Positions 22,782-34,479 of a stretch of 64,000 nucleotides of DNA are shown here, piece by piece. Position 1 is the stretch's first letter; the number at the start of each line of letters is the position of its first letter. The stretch comes from Brachypterus glaber (taxonomy: Eukaryota; Arthropoda; Insecta; Coleoptera; Kateretidae): contig OY294049.1 of the NCBI GenBank assembly GCA_958510825.1, positions 7,378,001-7,442,000 on the forward strand. The letters run 5' to 3'. The notes beneath the pieces are model-generated. The model saw only the letters and a list, made by a program, of their open reading frames with translations. It was not told where the DNA came from and did not search any database. Both the position numbers and the translations under genes were made by a program.

Positions 22782-23560
22782 TACATAAATTACATATGGT
22801 ATTTTACAATTTGCTCACTGTAGGCAAAAGCCCGCGTAGTGAAAAAAAAAATAATAACAATAATAAATATCTAAATTAAGAACTATAACAATTATAGATA
22901 CTTAAATTACAGTATATAAAATCTTAACAAAATAGGAAATTAATGGAAATAAAAGAAAGAAATAATAAAGTGTGTGTGTGTGTGCGCGCGCAAAAATGGA
23001 GAAAAAAGAGAGAGAGCGAGAAAGAGAGATATGGAAAGAGAAGGAAATGTTTATTAGCTATTATTTTGAAATAAGGGTCTAATGCTATTTATATTTTTTT
23101 AACGTATTTTTTTAACTCACGCTTTAATCTAAAACAATAGGGAATAGTTATAATGCTAACTGGCAATAAGTTAAATAGTTTAGGTCCTAGATATAAAATA
23201 AACCTTTGGGAAAATGTCTTTGTACATAAAGGAACTGCTGACGACTGATTGGAAACTGATCTTGTTGTATGGGGTCTGGATCTTATATTGACAGTGTCGT
23301 TTTTAATAATAAAATTTAAGGTACTGTAGGCGTAAAGTTCAAGAATGTCAAACAGTTCCAGTTCCTCATACAACAAAGCAGTGGGATGCGTTCGCTCTTT
23401 ATTGAAAAAAATTTTTAAAAGGGTATTTTGTGCGACCTGTAGACTTTGTAGGGTTGTTTTACATAACCCGCCCCATGCTGGAATGCAATACTTTAGTATA
23501 GACTCAGCCAAGGCATAATACACGGTGGTTCTATTTTGAATGTTAAGAAATTACCGAATT
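22736..23560 (-). mobile_element. 5'-truncated non-LTR retrotransposon (LINE)
   Basis: On the minus strand, a reverse-transcriptase C-terminal frame is followed by about 310 bp of 3' UTR and a (TAAA)n microsatellite tail (plus-strand TTTA run at 22736-22780). A purine-rich simple region lies at 22975-23040 inside the UTR. The 5' limit coincides with the start of the 536-bp duplication at 23561. Confidence 0.75.
23089..23550 (-). pseudogene. LINE reverse transcriptase, C-terminal end
   Basis: The minus-strand frame reads ...IQNRTTVYYALAESILKYCI, then PAWGG, then LQSLQVAQNTLLKIFF, ending at a stop at 23089-23091 after RLKRELKKYVKKI. The Y-x-A-L-x-x-S-I-L-x-Y-x-I-x-x-W-G-G motif followed by the L-Q-x-x-Q-N helix and a final LFNLLP...LKRELKKY block is the thumb and C-terminal region of Jockey/CR1/I-like LINE polymerases. 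A stop codon sits upstream of the first shown residues and the palm domain (YxDD) is absent, so this is a dead 5'-truncated copy. The LINE clade is not resolved. Confidence 0.75.
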
Positions 23561-24636
23561 TGATAATAGGACAAAATTTTAACGTTTTTTATTGAAGTAA
23601 CCTATCCGTTAATATATATTAGAAAGAGAATTGGTCCTAAGACAGTTCCTGTCATAATATTCCTGTCATAATATTTAACGGATCACTTAATTCTCCCCCA
23701 ATTTTGACACGCTGCGATCTCTCTTTAATTGCATTGCAAATATGCTTAAAGATAGTTTAAGTTGTCTAATTTAAGATGGTTTTCGCAGAACTTGATTATC
23801 TTTTTTAGTTTTTGAGAAAATCGCTGGGTAAATAGAGTTGGGACACCCGGTACATATTTCATTGTCTCCTATATGCTTTTAATAACTTAAATAAACTGAC
23901 TGTGTATCCATAAACACAATACACGCCACAAAAATCAATTTAGATAAGTTAATTTTCGTCTGGCCAAAAGCCAAAATAGTTTTTTGTATATTTCTACGAA
24001 ATTAATAAACAAATTACCGTTGGCTATGCGGGGTTTAAGTTTCAAACTTTTTAAATTGTCGGTAAAGAAAATACTTATAAAAGGCGCCTTCTATAGTGAT
24101 AATAGGACAAAATTTTAACGTTTTTTATTGAAGTAACCTATCCGTTAATATATATTAGAAAGAGAATTGGTCCTAAGACAGTTCCTGTCATAATATTCCT
24201 GTCATAATATTTAACGGATCACTTAATTCTCCCCCAATTTTGACACGCTGCGATCTCTCTTTAATTGCATTGCAAATATGCTTAAAGATAGTTTAAGTTG
24301 TCTAATTTAAGATGGTTTTCGCAGAACTTGATTATCTTTTTTAGTTTTTGAGAAAATCGCTGGGTAAATAGAGTTGGGACACCCGGTACATATTTCATTG
24401 TCTCCTATATGCTTTTAATAACTTAAATAAACTGACTGTGTATCCATAAACACAATACACGCCACAAAAATCAATTTAGATAAGTTAATTTTCGTCTGGC
24501 CAAAAGCCAAAATAGTTTTTTGTATATTTCTACGAAATTAATAAACAAATTACCGTTGGCTATGCGGGGTTTAAGTTTCAAACTTTTTAAATTGTCGGTA
24601 AAGAAAATACTTATAAAAGGCGCCTTCTATAGTGAT
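23561..24636. repeat. Apparently identical tandem duplication, 536 bp x 2
   Basis: 23561-24096 and 24097-24632 look identical base for base wherever I compared them. Each contains CTCCCCCAATTTTGACACGC, a segment TATGCTTAAAGATAGTTTAA plus GTTGTCT that also occurs in the MITE at 55732-56089, and a family-B-like end GAGTTGGGACACCCGGTACA. No coding. Either a very recent duplication or an assembly duplicate. Confidence 0.95.
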
Positions 24637-24639
24637 GAA

Positions 24640-25105
24640 GAATTTCTTTTATCAAATTTTAATAACTTTTAAATTTAATTGTAACCTGTCTTGTATTGAA
24701 TTTTAGTCATTTTATCTTATTTTAATATTATATTACAAACAATATTACAGGTGTAAACTATTTTTTATAATGACACGTGTCCAAACCATATGGAAAATAT
24801 GAATTAACGTACTTACGTACTTACTATTAGTACCGAAAACAATAATCAATTTTTGTTTGTCCTGTTTTCACACCCAATAAAAAACTTTGTGTGTGCTAAT
24901 GGGGCCATACGCACACGGAAAATGCGTGGGAGTATGAGCTTTTAATGCAACTTTTAAGTTATTTGCTATACTTACAAATGAGTGGATAGTAATCCAACGC
25001 CTTCTTATTTAGCTAAAAATATATTTTCTAATGGATTTTACAACTGACATTCTAACGTCCTAGTTTGAAGTTTCTGAACAGAACGGTATAGTAACTTTTT
25101 ATATT
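24640..25105. other. AT-rich intergenic sequence, nothing recognised
   Basis: No feature supported. Confidence 0.5.
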
Positions 25106-25108
25106 TGA

Positions 25109-25261
25109 AGGGCTCAGGAGAAAAACGAGCATAGTCCATTTTTTGTCGAAAAATCGTTAGACTTTTTATTCTTGTAGTTCGAGACCCAAGATTTCAGGTG
25201 GCGTGTCTAACGAATTTTCGACAAAAAATGGACTCTGATCGTTTTTCCCCTGAGCCCTTTA
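25109..25261. repeat. Hairpin element, arms about 57 bp
   Basis: AAGGGCTCAGG, AAAAACGA and GTCCATTTTTTGTCGAAAA on the left are matched inverted by TTTTCGACAAAAAATGGAC, TCGTTTTT and CCTGAGCCCTT on the right, with a loop of about 38 bp. MITE-like. Confidence 0.8.
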
Positions 25262-25358
25262 TTTGTTTTCTTCAAAGAAATAAATAAACAACAAATATTT
25301 TAGGTTGTCCATAACAACCTGTGGTAAAGTAATAACAAAATATAAACAGTAGGCTAAA

Positions 25359-25491
25359 GGCCTATCCAGAAGCTTGCATAAGAACATAAAACATAAGAAT
25401 GCGATGCTTACAAGATACATGGCGGCACATCAAGTCAATCACAGCATAGCATTGTTATGTTTTATGTTCTTATGCGAGCCTGTGAATAGGC
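25359..25491. repeat. Imperfect inverted repeat
   Basis: TGCATAAGAACATAAAACAT near the left is matched by ATGTTTTATGTTCTTATGCG on the right. Outer parts (AGGCCTATCC / GAATAGGCACT) also match loosely. Confidence 0.65.
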
Positions 25492-26092
25492 ACTTACTTA
25501 ATTAAATATGGCTGCAGTTGAGTTAAGAATTACATTTTATCCACCCTTTAATTTTTAATAAAAATCTATAATTAGGTAAAAAAATATGACAAAAAGATTA
25601 GGTTTTCTTAATATACAAAAGAGCAAGCAAAACATTTTTTAGTCATTTGTGGAAAAAACTTTTGATATTTAAAATAGTGCTAAAAACGAGTGTTTCTATG
25701 AACGTGTTGGATAAACTTTATATATTTATCTATTAATAAAAAGTAGGTATTTTTCGCATAATTAACTCTCGTTTACAATGTAGTTTTTCTGTTTACTTTA
25801 ATATATAAAGTTATCAAAAATATTCAAAAGAATAATAAAAAGTGCTATAAAATGGCTATAGACACGTTTTTTTTACGAAGAATAATAAAAAGAATTCCAG
25901 ACTGAAATATTCAGACCCAAACGGCACATTAATATTAACGCTAGACTTCACATAACCTAGTAGTAGACTTTTGATGATTTTGCATTTTCCCTGATTCACT
26001 GGAATTTCTGAGTTTTATTATTATGAAGCTTTAGATTTATATGTATATTAAATATATACATATATTTTTATTAGTATATATATATTATACAT

Positions 26093-26927
26093 ATTCACAC
26101 CGCCAAAATTCTTGCCCCCCCCCTCCAGTTAATTTAAAAGGTAAAAAAAAATATTCTAAATACTTATGTGGGTTTAGTTCTACATTTTATTGGAATGCTT
26201 TATTACATTTATTTTAATGCATTGAGTACACCTCTAGAAATTAAATTAAAAAAATCGTATCAATAAATTTTTATTGAAAAAAATCGAAGCCGTCACAAAA
26301 TGTAAGAAACAAAGACGCCACCAACCAGTATATCCTCCTTTGTTCTCAAGCAAAACATTATCACGTTGTGCATGCCAATAAAAAGGTTGTTATAGGCTTC
26401 CTGCGATATGTTGTTCCATTCTTCTTGAGCAGCAACATTTAGCTCCTGAAGGGTGAACGGGGGATTATCTTTATTCAAAATAATCCTTTTTAGGATATCA
26501 CACACGTTCTCACAAGGATTTATGTCAGGTAAGTTTGCTGGCCAGTTCATTCTTTAAAAATTATCTTGCTATAGAAAATTGGTAACCCTTCTTGTGTGGT
26601 GGGGAGTGGCGTTATCATCCATAAAAATAAAATTATCTTCAATTTCGTTTCGTAATGGAACACGACTAGTTAAGTAATGTTTTGGGCGTAAATGTTTTGC
26701 TTGAGAACAGGGGAGGACATGTTGTTTTTTTTTGTGAAGACTTTGATTTTTTTCAATAAAAATTAATTGATACAATTTTTAAAATTTAATTTCTGGCTTT
26801 GACATGAAAAAAACCTTACATGCGATAAAGCATTTCAATAAAATGCAAAATTGAACCCAAATGTTTGATATAATATTTTTTTTAAGTTTAAAATTAATTG
26901 GGTCAAGAATTTTGGTGATAGGTGTAT
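26093..26927 (-). mobile_element. Tc1-like DNA transposon, internally deleted
   Basis: Terminal inverted repeats enclose a decayed transposase. The left end has CACCGCCAAAATTCTTGCCC, and the reverse complement of the right end has CACCTATCACCAAAATTCTT plus GACCC, both running on to TTAATTTAAA or TTAATTTTAAA. The left copy has an expanded C-run. At about 835 bp it is shorter than a typical 1.3-1.7 kb Tc1 element, and the N-terminal paired-like DNA-binding domain is not visible. Confidence 0.8.
26293..26775 (-). pseudogene. Tc1-family (DD34E) transposase remnant, catalytic C-terminal half
   Basis: Minus-strand frame. NFIFMDDNATPHHTRRVTNF carries the second catalytic Asp (DNA.PHH motif). WPANLPDINPCENVCDILKR carries the third acidic residue, Glu. 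Exactly 34 codons separate them, the Tc1 spacing. Two in-frame stops (TAG, TAA) lie in that interval at about 26554-26571. The first catalytic Asp and the DNA-binding domain are not seen. The last part (EEWNNISQEAYNNLFIGMHN) matches the usual Tc1 C-terminal helices. Non-functional. Confidence 0.85.
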
Positions 26928-27469
26928 ATTAAATGTTTAGTTTACGACAACAATTTAAATCCATATAACCTTTAAATAGATACAAAGATTTTGTATTATC
27001 TTGTCTAGGGTTTTTACTGGTAAACCTATGTTCAACTTTTGTCCCATATTTCGTTTTATATAAACCTAGTAGGGTCTAACAAAACAAAATAAACTGTCTA
27101 TTTGTAGTAAATAAATAATTGATTGTAAATAATAAAATTATTAAATACATATGCTACTAAAGTAGTCGTTGCATTTTCATCATTGGGATTAATATTCCTA
27201 AACTTTATATAAAAAGACCCAACCTTGTATCACTAATAATGTTACGCCTGAAAATACAATCACTGGTAATTTCACAGTAAAGTAATTTTTTTTGGTTTGG
27301 TAAAAATAATTTACAATTTCTACTAGATATAACTATTAGAGGAAATAATGAATGAAAAATTTAGGTTATTAGATTTAGTTAAAATCCTGAAACGTTCGTC
27401 ATTCAGTCAGCGGAAGATCCAATGAAAACAAGAAACAAGAAATTCGTTAGACTGCAAACTTGACTATAG

Positions 27470-27579
27470 CCGTAGAAATTGCTATTGACTATTGTGCCTC
27501 TCGCTTGCACGCATCCTGCGTTACAAATTTTAAAATAAAGTTGAGAGCGCACTCGCCTATAGTGAAAATATTACTATAG
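27470..27579. mobile_element. Short MITE, family G, copy 1
   Basis: About 110 bp. Starts CCGTAGAAATTG after CTATAG and ends ATTACTATAG. It contains ACTATTGTGCCTCTC and GTTGAGAGCGC. The paralogous stretch in the tandem copy (about 28299-28310) reads GACTATAGTAGTTTTG with no insertion. A second copy is at 46129-46241. Confidence 0.75.
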
Positions 27580-27914
27580 AGTAGTTTTGTTAATTAAATT
27601 AAAAAGGATTCAACATGGTTCCTTTCACCTAGCTTTAGGCTCTAACACTAAACTAAGAATGTATTGTTAATTATTAGGTAAATTATTTTTCAACTTTTTT
27701 CGCATGTTTGGTTTTATTTAAACCTAGTAGGGCCTGAAAAAACAAAATAAACTGTCTATTTGTAGTAAATAGATGATTAAATGTAAATAATACAACTACT
27801 AAATACATATGCTGCTAAAGCAGTCGTTGCATTTTCGTAATTGGGAATAATATTCGTAAAATTTATGCAAAAAAAACCTAACCTTGTAGATACATTAGTG
27901 ATATCCCTAATGAT

Positions 27915-28058
27915 AATAGGTCATCGTCGAGGTATTGATTGCATTGAAACCATCGCTTTTTGTAGAGTACCAGTCAAGTAGATGCCTCAAATACGTTACT
28001 GCAGTAACGTATCTACTAGACTGGTATACTAGAATTAATACTTTGGCGACGGCCTATA
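27915..28058. mobile_element. MITE with 8-bp target-site duplication
   Basis: Direct CTAATGAT flanks both sides (27907-27914, 28059-28066). The 26-bp ends AATAGGTCATCGTCGAGGTA... and TATAGGCCGTCGCCAAAGTA... are inverted repeats with about 19 matches. The middle is nearly palindromic around TACGTTACTGCAGTAACGTA. An 8-bp duplication fits the hAT or P groups. The other tandem copy (about 27230) lacks it. Confidence 0.75.
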
Positions 28059-28419
28059 CTAATGATGTTACCCCTGAAAATATAACCACTGGTAATTTCA
28101 CAATAAGGTAATTTTTCTTAGTGTGGTAGAAATAATGTACAATTATTTCTACTACAAATAACTAGTTTATTAGAGGAAATAATTCATGAAAATTTTACGG
28201 TATTAGATTTAGTGAAAAACCTGAATCGTTCGCCATTCAGTGAGTGGATAATCCAAATAAAGCAAGAAACAAGAAATTCGTTAGATTCACTGCAAAATCG
28301 ACTATAGTAGTTTTGTTAATAATGTAATTAAAAGGGAGTTGAAATAGTTCCTTTCATCTTCCTTAGGCTCTAACACTAAACTAAGATCTCTTTGTTAATT
28401 ATTAGACACACCAATCTTA

Positions 28420-29850
28420 AGAACCAAGTTTTATGCTACGCAAGGGCGAGTAACATGAAAAAATTTACCAATCCAATGCGCTAAAAATATCCACAGTTTA
28501 CTTATACCGAAATTTTAATAAGCAAAATACATATTTTACGAGGTCCGATTTTTTTTTTAGTTAATAAGGTGTACTTTATAATATGAAACCAATGTTGTGA
28601 AGTGGTTTTTTAATAATAAATATTTTTCCACTAATGTTGTGAAGTGGAAAATCCAATCTTCTATCGTATAGTTAAAGTATACCCGAGAGAAGAAAATACT
28701 TAACCACCAGTTACCACTTTCACCACTTTATTAGGAAGCCATAGGTTCTAGTGAGATGGTGCTTTGGAAACAGATTAAAACAATTGCTTCTTAACTTAAG
28801 AATAATATATTAAAAGTGATTCTTCAAGAACATAAAAGATCAATTCTTACTTCTAAGTTCTACTTCTATGCAAAGCCCCTAAATTCAAATTTTCATTATT
28901 TAGTAGTTTTCCATTAAATACTTCTAAATTAAATCATTTTATGTTTGAAATCTCAACTATTCACAATCATTTTCAAAGCCCAATTTATTGTCCATATTTT
29001 TCTCGGTGTAAATATTAAAACTGGTAAGTATAAGTCCTTTAAATAAGTTTACAGAATATTTTTCAAAGTTCATTATTATTCGTCAAATTTTCTATCAGTG
29101 TTCATACTAACAATATTTATAAGTGTCCAAAATTATTTTTAAGTCTGATATTACAAGTCCCAAAATCTTTCAAAGTTTAAAAACTTTTTTTAATTCAAGA
29201 ATAATTCTTAAAATTATTCTTAACAGGAACTACATTTTTACTCAGCACTTTTTAATGGACATGGAAACACTCTGAATGAAACTGAATAATCTCTGAATTT
29301 TTGCATGGCTTTATATAGGATTTTTTAAAACAATAAATTAAGATAATTACTATTCATTACATCTGAAATGATTCACACTTCAGCTACCTACTGAAACAGA
29401 GTGAGAATTTAACTGGGTCAGCCGAAATTGGTTTAAGTAAATCTATTTAAGCGATATTATTATTATTATTATATTACTACCATATAGTACTATTTTAAAT
29501 AATATGCTTATAGCAATAAAAGAAACGTATGTGCTTTAAAGTTAAATGCTTGCAATGTTGTGTCGCTGTTTCAGTTTTTGTTACATTTCAGTCAACGAAA
29601 TGGGTATATATTTTGAATACATATTGCTTACATTTCTCCAATATATTGCAACAGATTGATATTTTTTCGAAATGTACTCGGTGTCGATAAGGTCAGAGAG
29701 CTAGTTAACATTTTTAAGTTATTCTGTCCCGCTGAATTTTACATATGTCTTAAAGTAAATTTCAATTAATCTATTTTCACAACGTGGTGAAATAAGGTGC
29801 CTTAAAAAACTATTTTTAACTTAAATAGTTAACAAAGGCTAGTAGTAGGA
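28420..29850. other. AT-rich intergenic sequence, nothing recognised
   Basis: Only a short (ATT)n run at about 29456-29472 and local duplications such as CACTAATGTTGTGAAGTGG / ACCAATGTTGTGAAGTGG at 28591-28642. Confidence 0.5.
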
Positions 29851-29854
29851 AGAA

Positions 29855-30510
29855 TAATAGGAATATTACGTACATGTACATGTAATATTCCTAAAAAATT
29901 GTAAAATTACAAGTTAAATCTAGTAAATTTTACGTGAAACTGCTTGGCAACATATTACCTATGATTTAGCATGTAAATTGACACATTTTTTTTTGTAGTA
30001 TACACTGTAAATTATAATTGGAATAATAGGTAATTTATTACCATGCAGGTACAAGTAAAATTTACGAGATTTTACATGTAATTTTACAATTTTATATGAA
30101 TATTACATGTAATTTAGATGTAATATTGATATAAAATCGTAATTTTACAATTTTATATAAATATTACATGTAGTTTAGGTGTAATATTAATATAAAATTG
30201 TAAAATTATATGTAAAATCTCGTAACTTTTAACTTTTAAAAAGTCTCTGCATGGCAACACATTACCTATGATTCTACATGTAAATTTACATATTTATTTT
30301 TAACGGTGAACTCTGTAAAATTTACTAAATTTTACATATAATTTTACATGTAATTTGTATATACAATTGTAAAATTACATGTAAAGTAAAATTACATGTA
30401 AAATTTTAAAATTACATGTAAAATCTAGTAAATTTTACATGTATTTGCATTAAATCAAATTTACATGCAGAATCATGTATAATTACATATTTATTTTTTA
30501 CAGTGTAGTA
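29855..30510. repeat. Palindrome-rich element with ACATGTAA repeats
   Basis: TTACATGTAA-type words occur many times on both strands. A near-perfect palindrome opens it (29858-29891). Two copies of CTATGATT..ACATGTAAATT lie about 300 bp apart, and a third is partial. TACACTGTAAA (about 30000) and TTTACAGTGTA (about 30498) may be the inverted ends of a 505-bp element nested in the array. Confidence 0.6.
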
Positions 30511-31011
30511 CTGAAAAAGAAAAATATAAAATAAAACAACAGAGAGTATTCGTTGAGAATTCTTCCGGTTTTAAAAATTAAAAAAGAAAACTGAAGATCA
30601 TTTAGTGCTCTTTAATTTTTGTAATTTTAATTTGGAAAATAATTACCGTTACGCCAAAATTATCAAGAGTATGCAAAAAACAGGATTTTTTGGGATTTAC
30701 GATCTTTCTTGAGGTGTTAATAAAGCGGAATTTTGTTGAGTTATATACCACAACTTAAATAGTATATAAAGACTATATTCTGAAAATATTAGGTCATTTA
30801 AGGAAACGCTTAATTTTTTGATTCATAATTTAAAGTTTTTCTTTATTATTTCCCCACAAAAAGAATTTGTCAAGCGATTATATTTTTAGATTTTTACTAA
30901 CATTCGATCCCTTAATAGAGATTTTTAAGGTAGCGAGCATTTTAGTTAAAATCACTTCGAACCCACCCTGTCCAAAACTTGCACCCTCGTATGGGAGTGG
31001 TAAATATACTC

Positions 31012-31020
31012 CAATATATA

Positions 31021-31074
<54 letters not shown>
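31012..31074. repeat. (AT)n microsatellite
   Basis: About 60 bp of alternating AT. The IYIYIY frame through it is an artefact. Confidence 0.95.
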
Positions 31075-31081
<7 letters not shown>

Positions 31082-31793
31082 GGGATATTTAAATGAGCAT
31101 TATAGTCCATGAGCAGCAAAAAATTCCAACTTTTTTGTTTTGTACCACCCAAATGTGTACTTAAAATCTGGAGTAGGCTATTTTTATACATACTATAGTA
31201 CTAATACACAATTTCTTACAGTATATTAAATGTAACAAAACTTTTTTTTTGTGTGTTTCAGATATTATCTTATGCACAATATTAATAATTAATTAATTAA
31301 TTAATATTATCCCTAGTGATATATCACTGATACTATCTAACAGTGGTATGATAAAACAATTCCATTGAGAAATAAAAATAGCATGAACTGATAGAAATGA
31401 TTAACTAATGAAGATGAATAACATTAGCTTGACACAAGACGTGACAAAAATACGTCCTTTTATATGTAAAAAACGACACCTCTATTTCTATATATATACT
31501 ACAGTGACAATTTGTTACCATAATAAATACTGATACTCAATCAACGGAACAGTTAAATATAACGTTGTTGTACTGTAACAACTTGTATTCAATGACTAGC
31601 GTTGCTAGAGGTATAAAATACCCTAAATCGATCAGAATTGAATGCTGTAAATAATAGTATGGCAAGTATTTTTAAGAAGTTGCGTAACCTGGTCAAAATG
31701 AGCTTAAACAGAAAATTATCGTTTTTTTTTTAAATCTTAAAATTTATCAAGGAACTTAGTTTAATTATAATTAAATTAATTTTTTAACGCTTT

Positions 31794-31847
31794 GTTCTAG
31801 GAGCTTTTGTTCTAGAATAATTATTCTAGAACAAAAGCTCCTAGAAC
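31794..31847. repeat. Perfect 54-bp palindrome
   Basis: Two 27-bp arms, starting GTTCTAGGAGCTTTTGTTCT, meet with no spacer between 31820 and 31821. It lies at the left edge of the 451-bp duplication. Confidence 0.9.
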
Positions 31848-31859
31848 ACAAAAGCCCCA

Positions 31860-32595
31860 CTGTTTTATTTTAATTAATTTAATTATACGGGTTTTCTAAA
31901 GGTTGGTTTACCCAATAATTAGCACTAATCTAACTTTAACTTTGATCAATGAAATATTAGATATAATTGTCACATTCCATTTCATTAGTTATGGTTTTAG
32001 TTTAGTCCATTTCATTAGTTATGGTCCATTTCATTAGTTAAGGGCTCAGTCCATTTCATTAGTTACGGTCTTAGTTTAGTGTTAATTATTGGGAATCAGT
32101 ATTCTTTGCAAATAATATACAAATAATTTAGTAAAAAAACTTCAATAAAAAACTTGCAAACCATATCGGTAGCCTGTAATAGAAATTACTTTTTGTACGT
32201 AAATCAAATAGACTGTATAGGGTAATTAAACCTTATTTATTAATACTTAATAAATATTATTTTCTGTATAAAAAGTCTTAATAAACAATGTAAAAACGCT
32301 CCACATAGTGCTGTTTTATTTTAATTAATTTAATTATTCGGGTTTTCTAAAGGTTGGTTTACCCAATAATTAGCACTAATCTAAGTTTAACTTTGATTAA
32401 TGAAATATTAGATATATTTGTCACGTCCCATTTCATTAGTTATGGTTTTAGTTTAGTCCATTTCATTAGTTATGGCCCATATCATTAGTTATGGTCTTAG
32501 TCCATTTCATTAGTTATGGACTTAGTCCATTTCATTAGTTAGGGTCTTAGTTTAGAGTTAGTTATTGGGAATCAGTATTCTTTGCAAATATTGTG
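31860..32595. repeat. Tandem duplication (offset 451 bp) with internal minisatellite
   Basis: 31860-32110 and 32311-32590 align (GGGTTTTCTAAAGGTTGGTT, AATTAGCACTAATCTAA, ATTGGGAATCAGTATTCTTT). Each contains several copies of a degenerate unit CCATTTCATTAGTTATGG with TCTTAG linkers: about 4 in the first, about 5 in the second. Non-coding. Confidence 0.85.
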
Positions 32596-32599
32596 ATGA

Positions 32600-34010
32600 A
32601 TGTACAATAAAATACAATGTTTTTTATTCAAATGCATTAGAAATAATTACATTAGAGGTTAGAAGCAGTAGATAAACTTCCGCGCCTTATTAGAATAATT
32701 AATTTTTAAAATTAATTATATTAATGGGTCACTAGTACAATAAACGCACATTCATTATTTTTACGAACATGAAAATAACATTAATTTTGTTACTAATTAG
32801 CTAAACTTTTATAACTTTTATTATATAGCTACTCCTGCAAAAATTAATTAATTAAATTAATTATCATAATACATAATATATGATATTATCTAGGATAAAC
32901 TCGGCGCATTATCTATCAGAGTAACAAATTGGATCAATAAAGCTATGATTAGTGGTTTAAAAATGACTTTTAGTGATATTTTTATTACGCATTGTGCTTT
33001 TGATAATTTTTGACATTTAGATTAAAATAACTGTCATATTACGTCTTACAAATAATTATAGAAAGTTTTTAAAAAGTGGAAATTTGTTAAAAGTTAAAGT
33101 AAAAGTTTTTTTTATTTATAATATGCTATTAAAATAAAATTTTACCCTACCTGAGGTTAAATTATGTTTTTTAATTTTATACTTTTTCTCGAGAACTACT
33201 AACCCGATTTAAAAAAATAAACCTTTGTTATAACCAGAATTAAAGAAATATTTTCAATAATGTATTACATGACCCACATTCCCATTTAAGATTTTCGAAC
33301 TGGTAGCTCCTGAGTTGTAGGGGTATTTACGTCAATTATTGGTTACATGTCAAAAGATGTCCCCCTTAAAATAAAAATTGACCTGTTTCGGCGTTTTTTC
33401 GAAAACTCATTAGTTTCGATTTTATCCAAGGTTAAAGTTTTCGTTGGATCACCTGGTGTATACTGTTGCTTGGCTGTGAATCCCTTATTAGCAGGGGCCT
33501 ACCAAAGAAACATCGTTGAAGGGGGAAGACTAAAAAAAATCCGAACTAATAAAACTAAATTTTACAATTATCTCACCTATAAAAAAAGCTTTTCACTGGC
33601 GGAAATTTACAGATATCCCAACTATTCAAACAAAAATTCCCAACTTATAAATATAATCCATATTTCACAACTTTTCAAGAAAGGATAAGGGGAATACTCT
33701 CCCTGTCACCCCTGTCTTCGGTACGCTTCTGCTCATTAGGTAAATTACTCTATGTGTATAATTCTATATTATTTCTTTCAGAATTTAAACATATTTATAG
33801 CTATAAACAGTAAACTTAAAACAAAACGATTAAATCCAACAAAGAATTTCAATAAGTGTTTGTATTTCTCAGAAAACGTCTTATATATGAGACGTTTTCT
33901 ATAGAAGCTGTTTCATTGAAAATATTTTCCTACACTACTTTTGTGTACTTTGGAGATAAAATAAAATTTATCTCTTTAGTTGTAGAGTTAACTTCGAGTC
34001 CAGCAAATTG
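32600..34010. other. Intergenic sequence, probably partly repeat-derived
   Basis: No gene recognised. 33180-33465 has the feel of a CAGGGTG-type element (CTCGAGAACTACTAACCCGA, then GGATCACCTGGTGTATAC), so the open frame at 33347-33688 is not credited. A short hairpin lies at 33868-33900 (arm AGAAAACGTCT). Confidence 0.45.
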
Positions 34011-34011
34011 T

Positions 34012-34253
34012 TAAAAATTAATAGTAAAAAAACATTTTTAAGAACAAGCTTTTATTTAAGTGCACTAAAAAGAAGAAAATAAACTTTTAAGTAAAGCAAA
34101 CCCATAATTTTGTTACATTATACAATTTTATATCACATAAAATTGTATAATGTAACAAAATGATGGGTTTAATTTACTTGAAAGTTTATTTTCTTCTTTT
34201 TAGTGCCCTTAAACAAAAGCTTGTTCTTAAAAATGTTTTTTTACTATTAATTT
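34012..34253. mobile_element. Hairpin MITE, arms about 118 bp
   Basis: The left arm (TTAATAGTAAAAAAACATTT ... TTGTTACATTATACAATTTT) is followed after about 8 bp by its inverted copy (AAAATTGTATAATGTAACAA ... AAATGTTTTTTTACTATTAA) with a handful of mismatches. Confidence 0.85.
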
Positions 34254-34479
34254 ATTTTTCCTTATTTTAGTCGACAAAATTTTGTAGGATGAAATCTTTT
34301 TTTCAAATAGGGGCGCCGAACCAGAAGCTTGCTTCAGGGCGCCGAAATGCAAAGGCCGGCCTTGTGTATTATTCAATGCATGGTAATCCTTACATGTATA
34401 GGTTTGACTGACAGAAATTTTGATGGCTAAAGAAGAAGGTCTCACATCTAAAAAGATGTGGGTAAATAAAAAAGGGACT

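Larger units (their letters stand above)
27060..28410. repeat. Diverged tandem duplication (about 600-bp core) with different MITE insertions
   Basis: Copy 1 (about 27060-27655) and copy 2 (about 27715-28408) align in order: AAACCTAGTAGGG, AAATAAACTGTCTATTTGTA, AAATACATATGCT, CAGTCGTTGCATTTTC in copy 2 (TAGTCGTTGCATTTTC in copy 1), ACTGGTAATTTCACA, AACAAGAAATTCGTTAGA and TTAGGCTCTAACACTAAACT. Each copy holds a MITE absent from the other (27470-27579; 27915-28058). Non-coding. Confidence 0.85.

Noticed and set aside
30591..30597. CTGAAGA as a possible hammerhead core
   Set aside because: No stem II and no GAAA box follow.
30867..31112. Open frame ending in IYIYIY
   Set aside because: Translation of the (AT)n microsatellite.
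33347..33688. 113-codon open frame on the plus strand
   Set aside because: Composition is mixed and the region looks like a CAGGGTG-type repeat end; no recognisable domain or start context.
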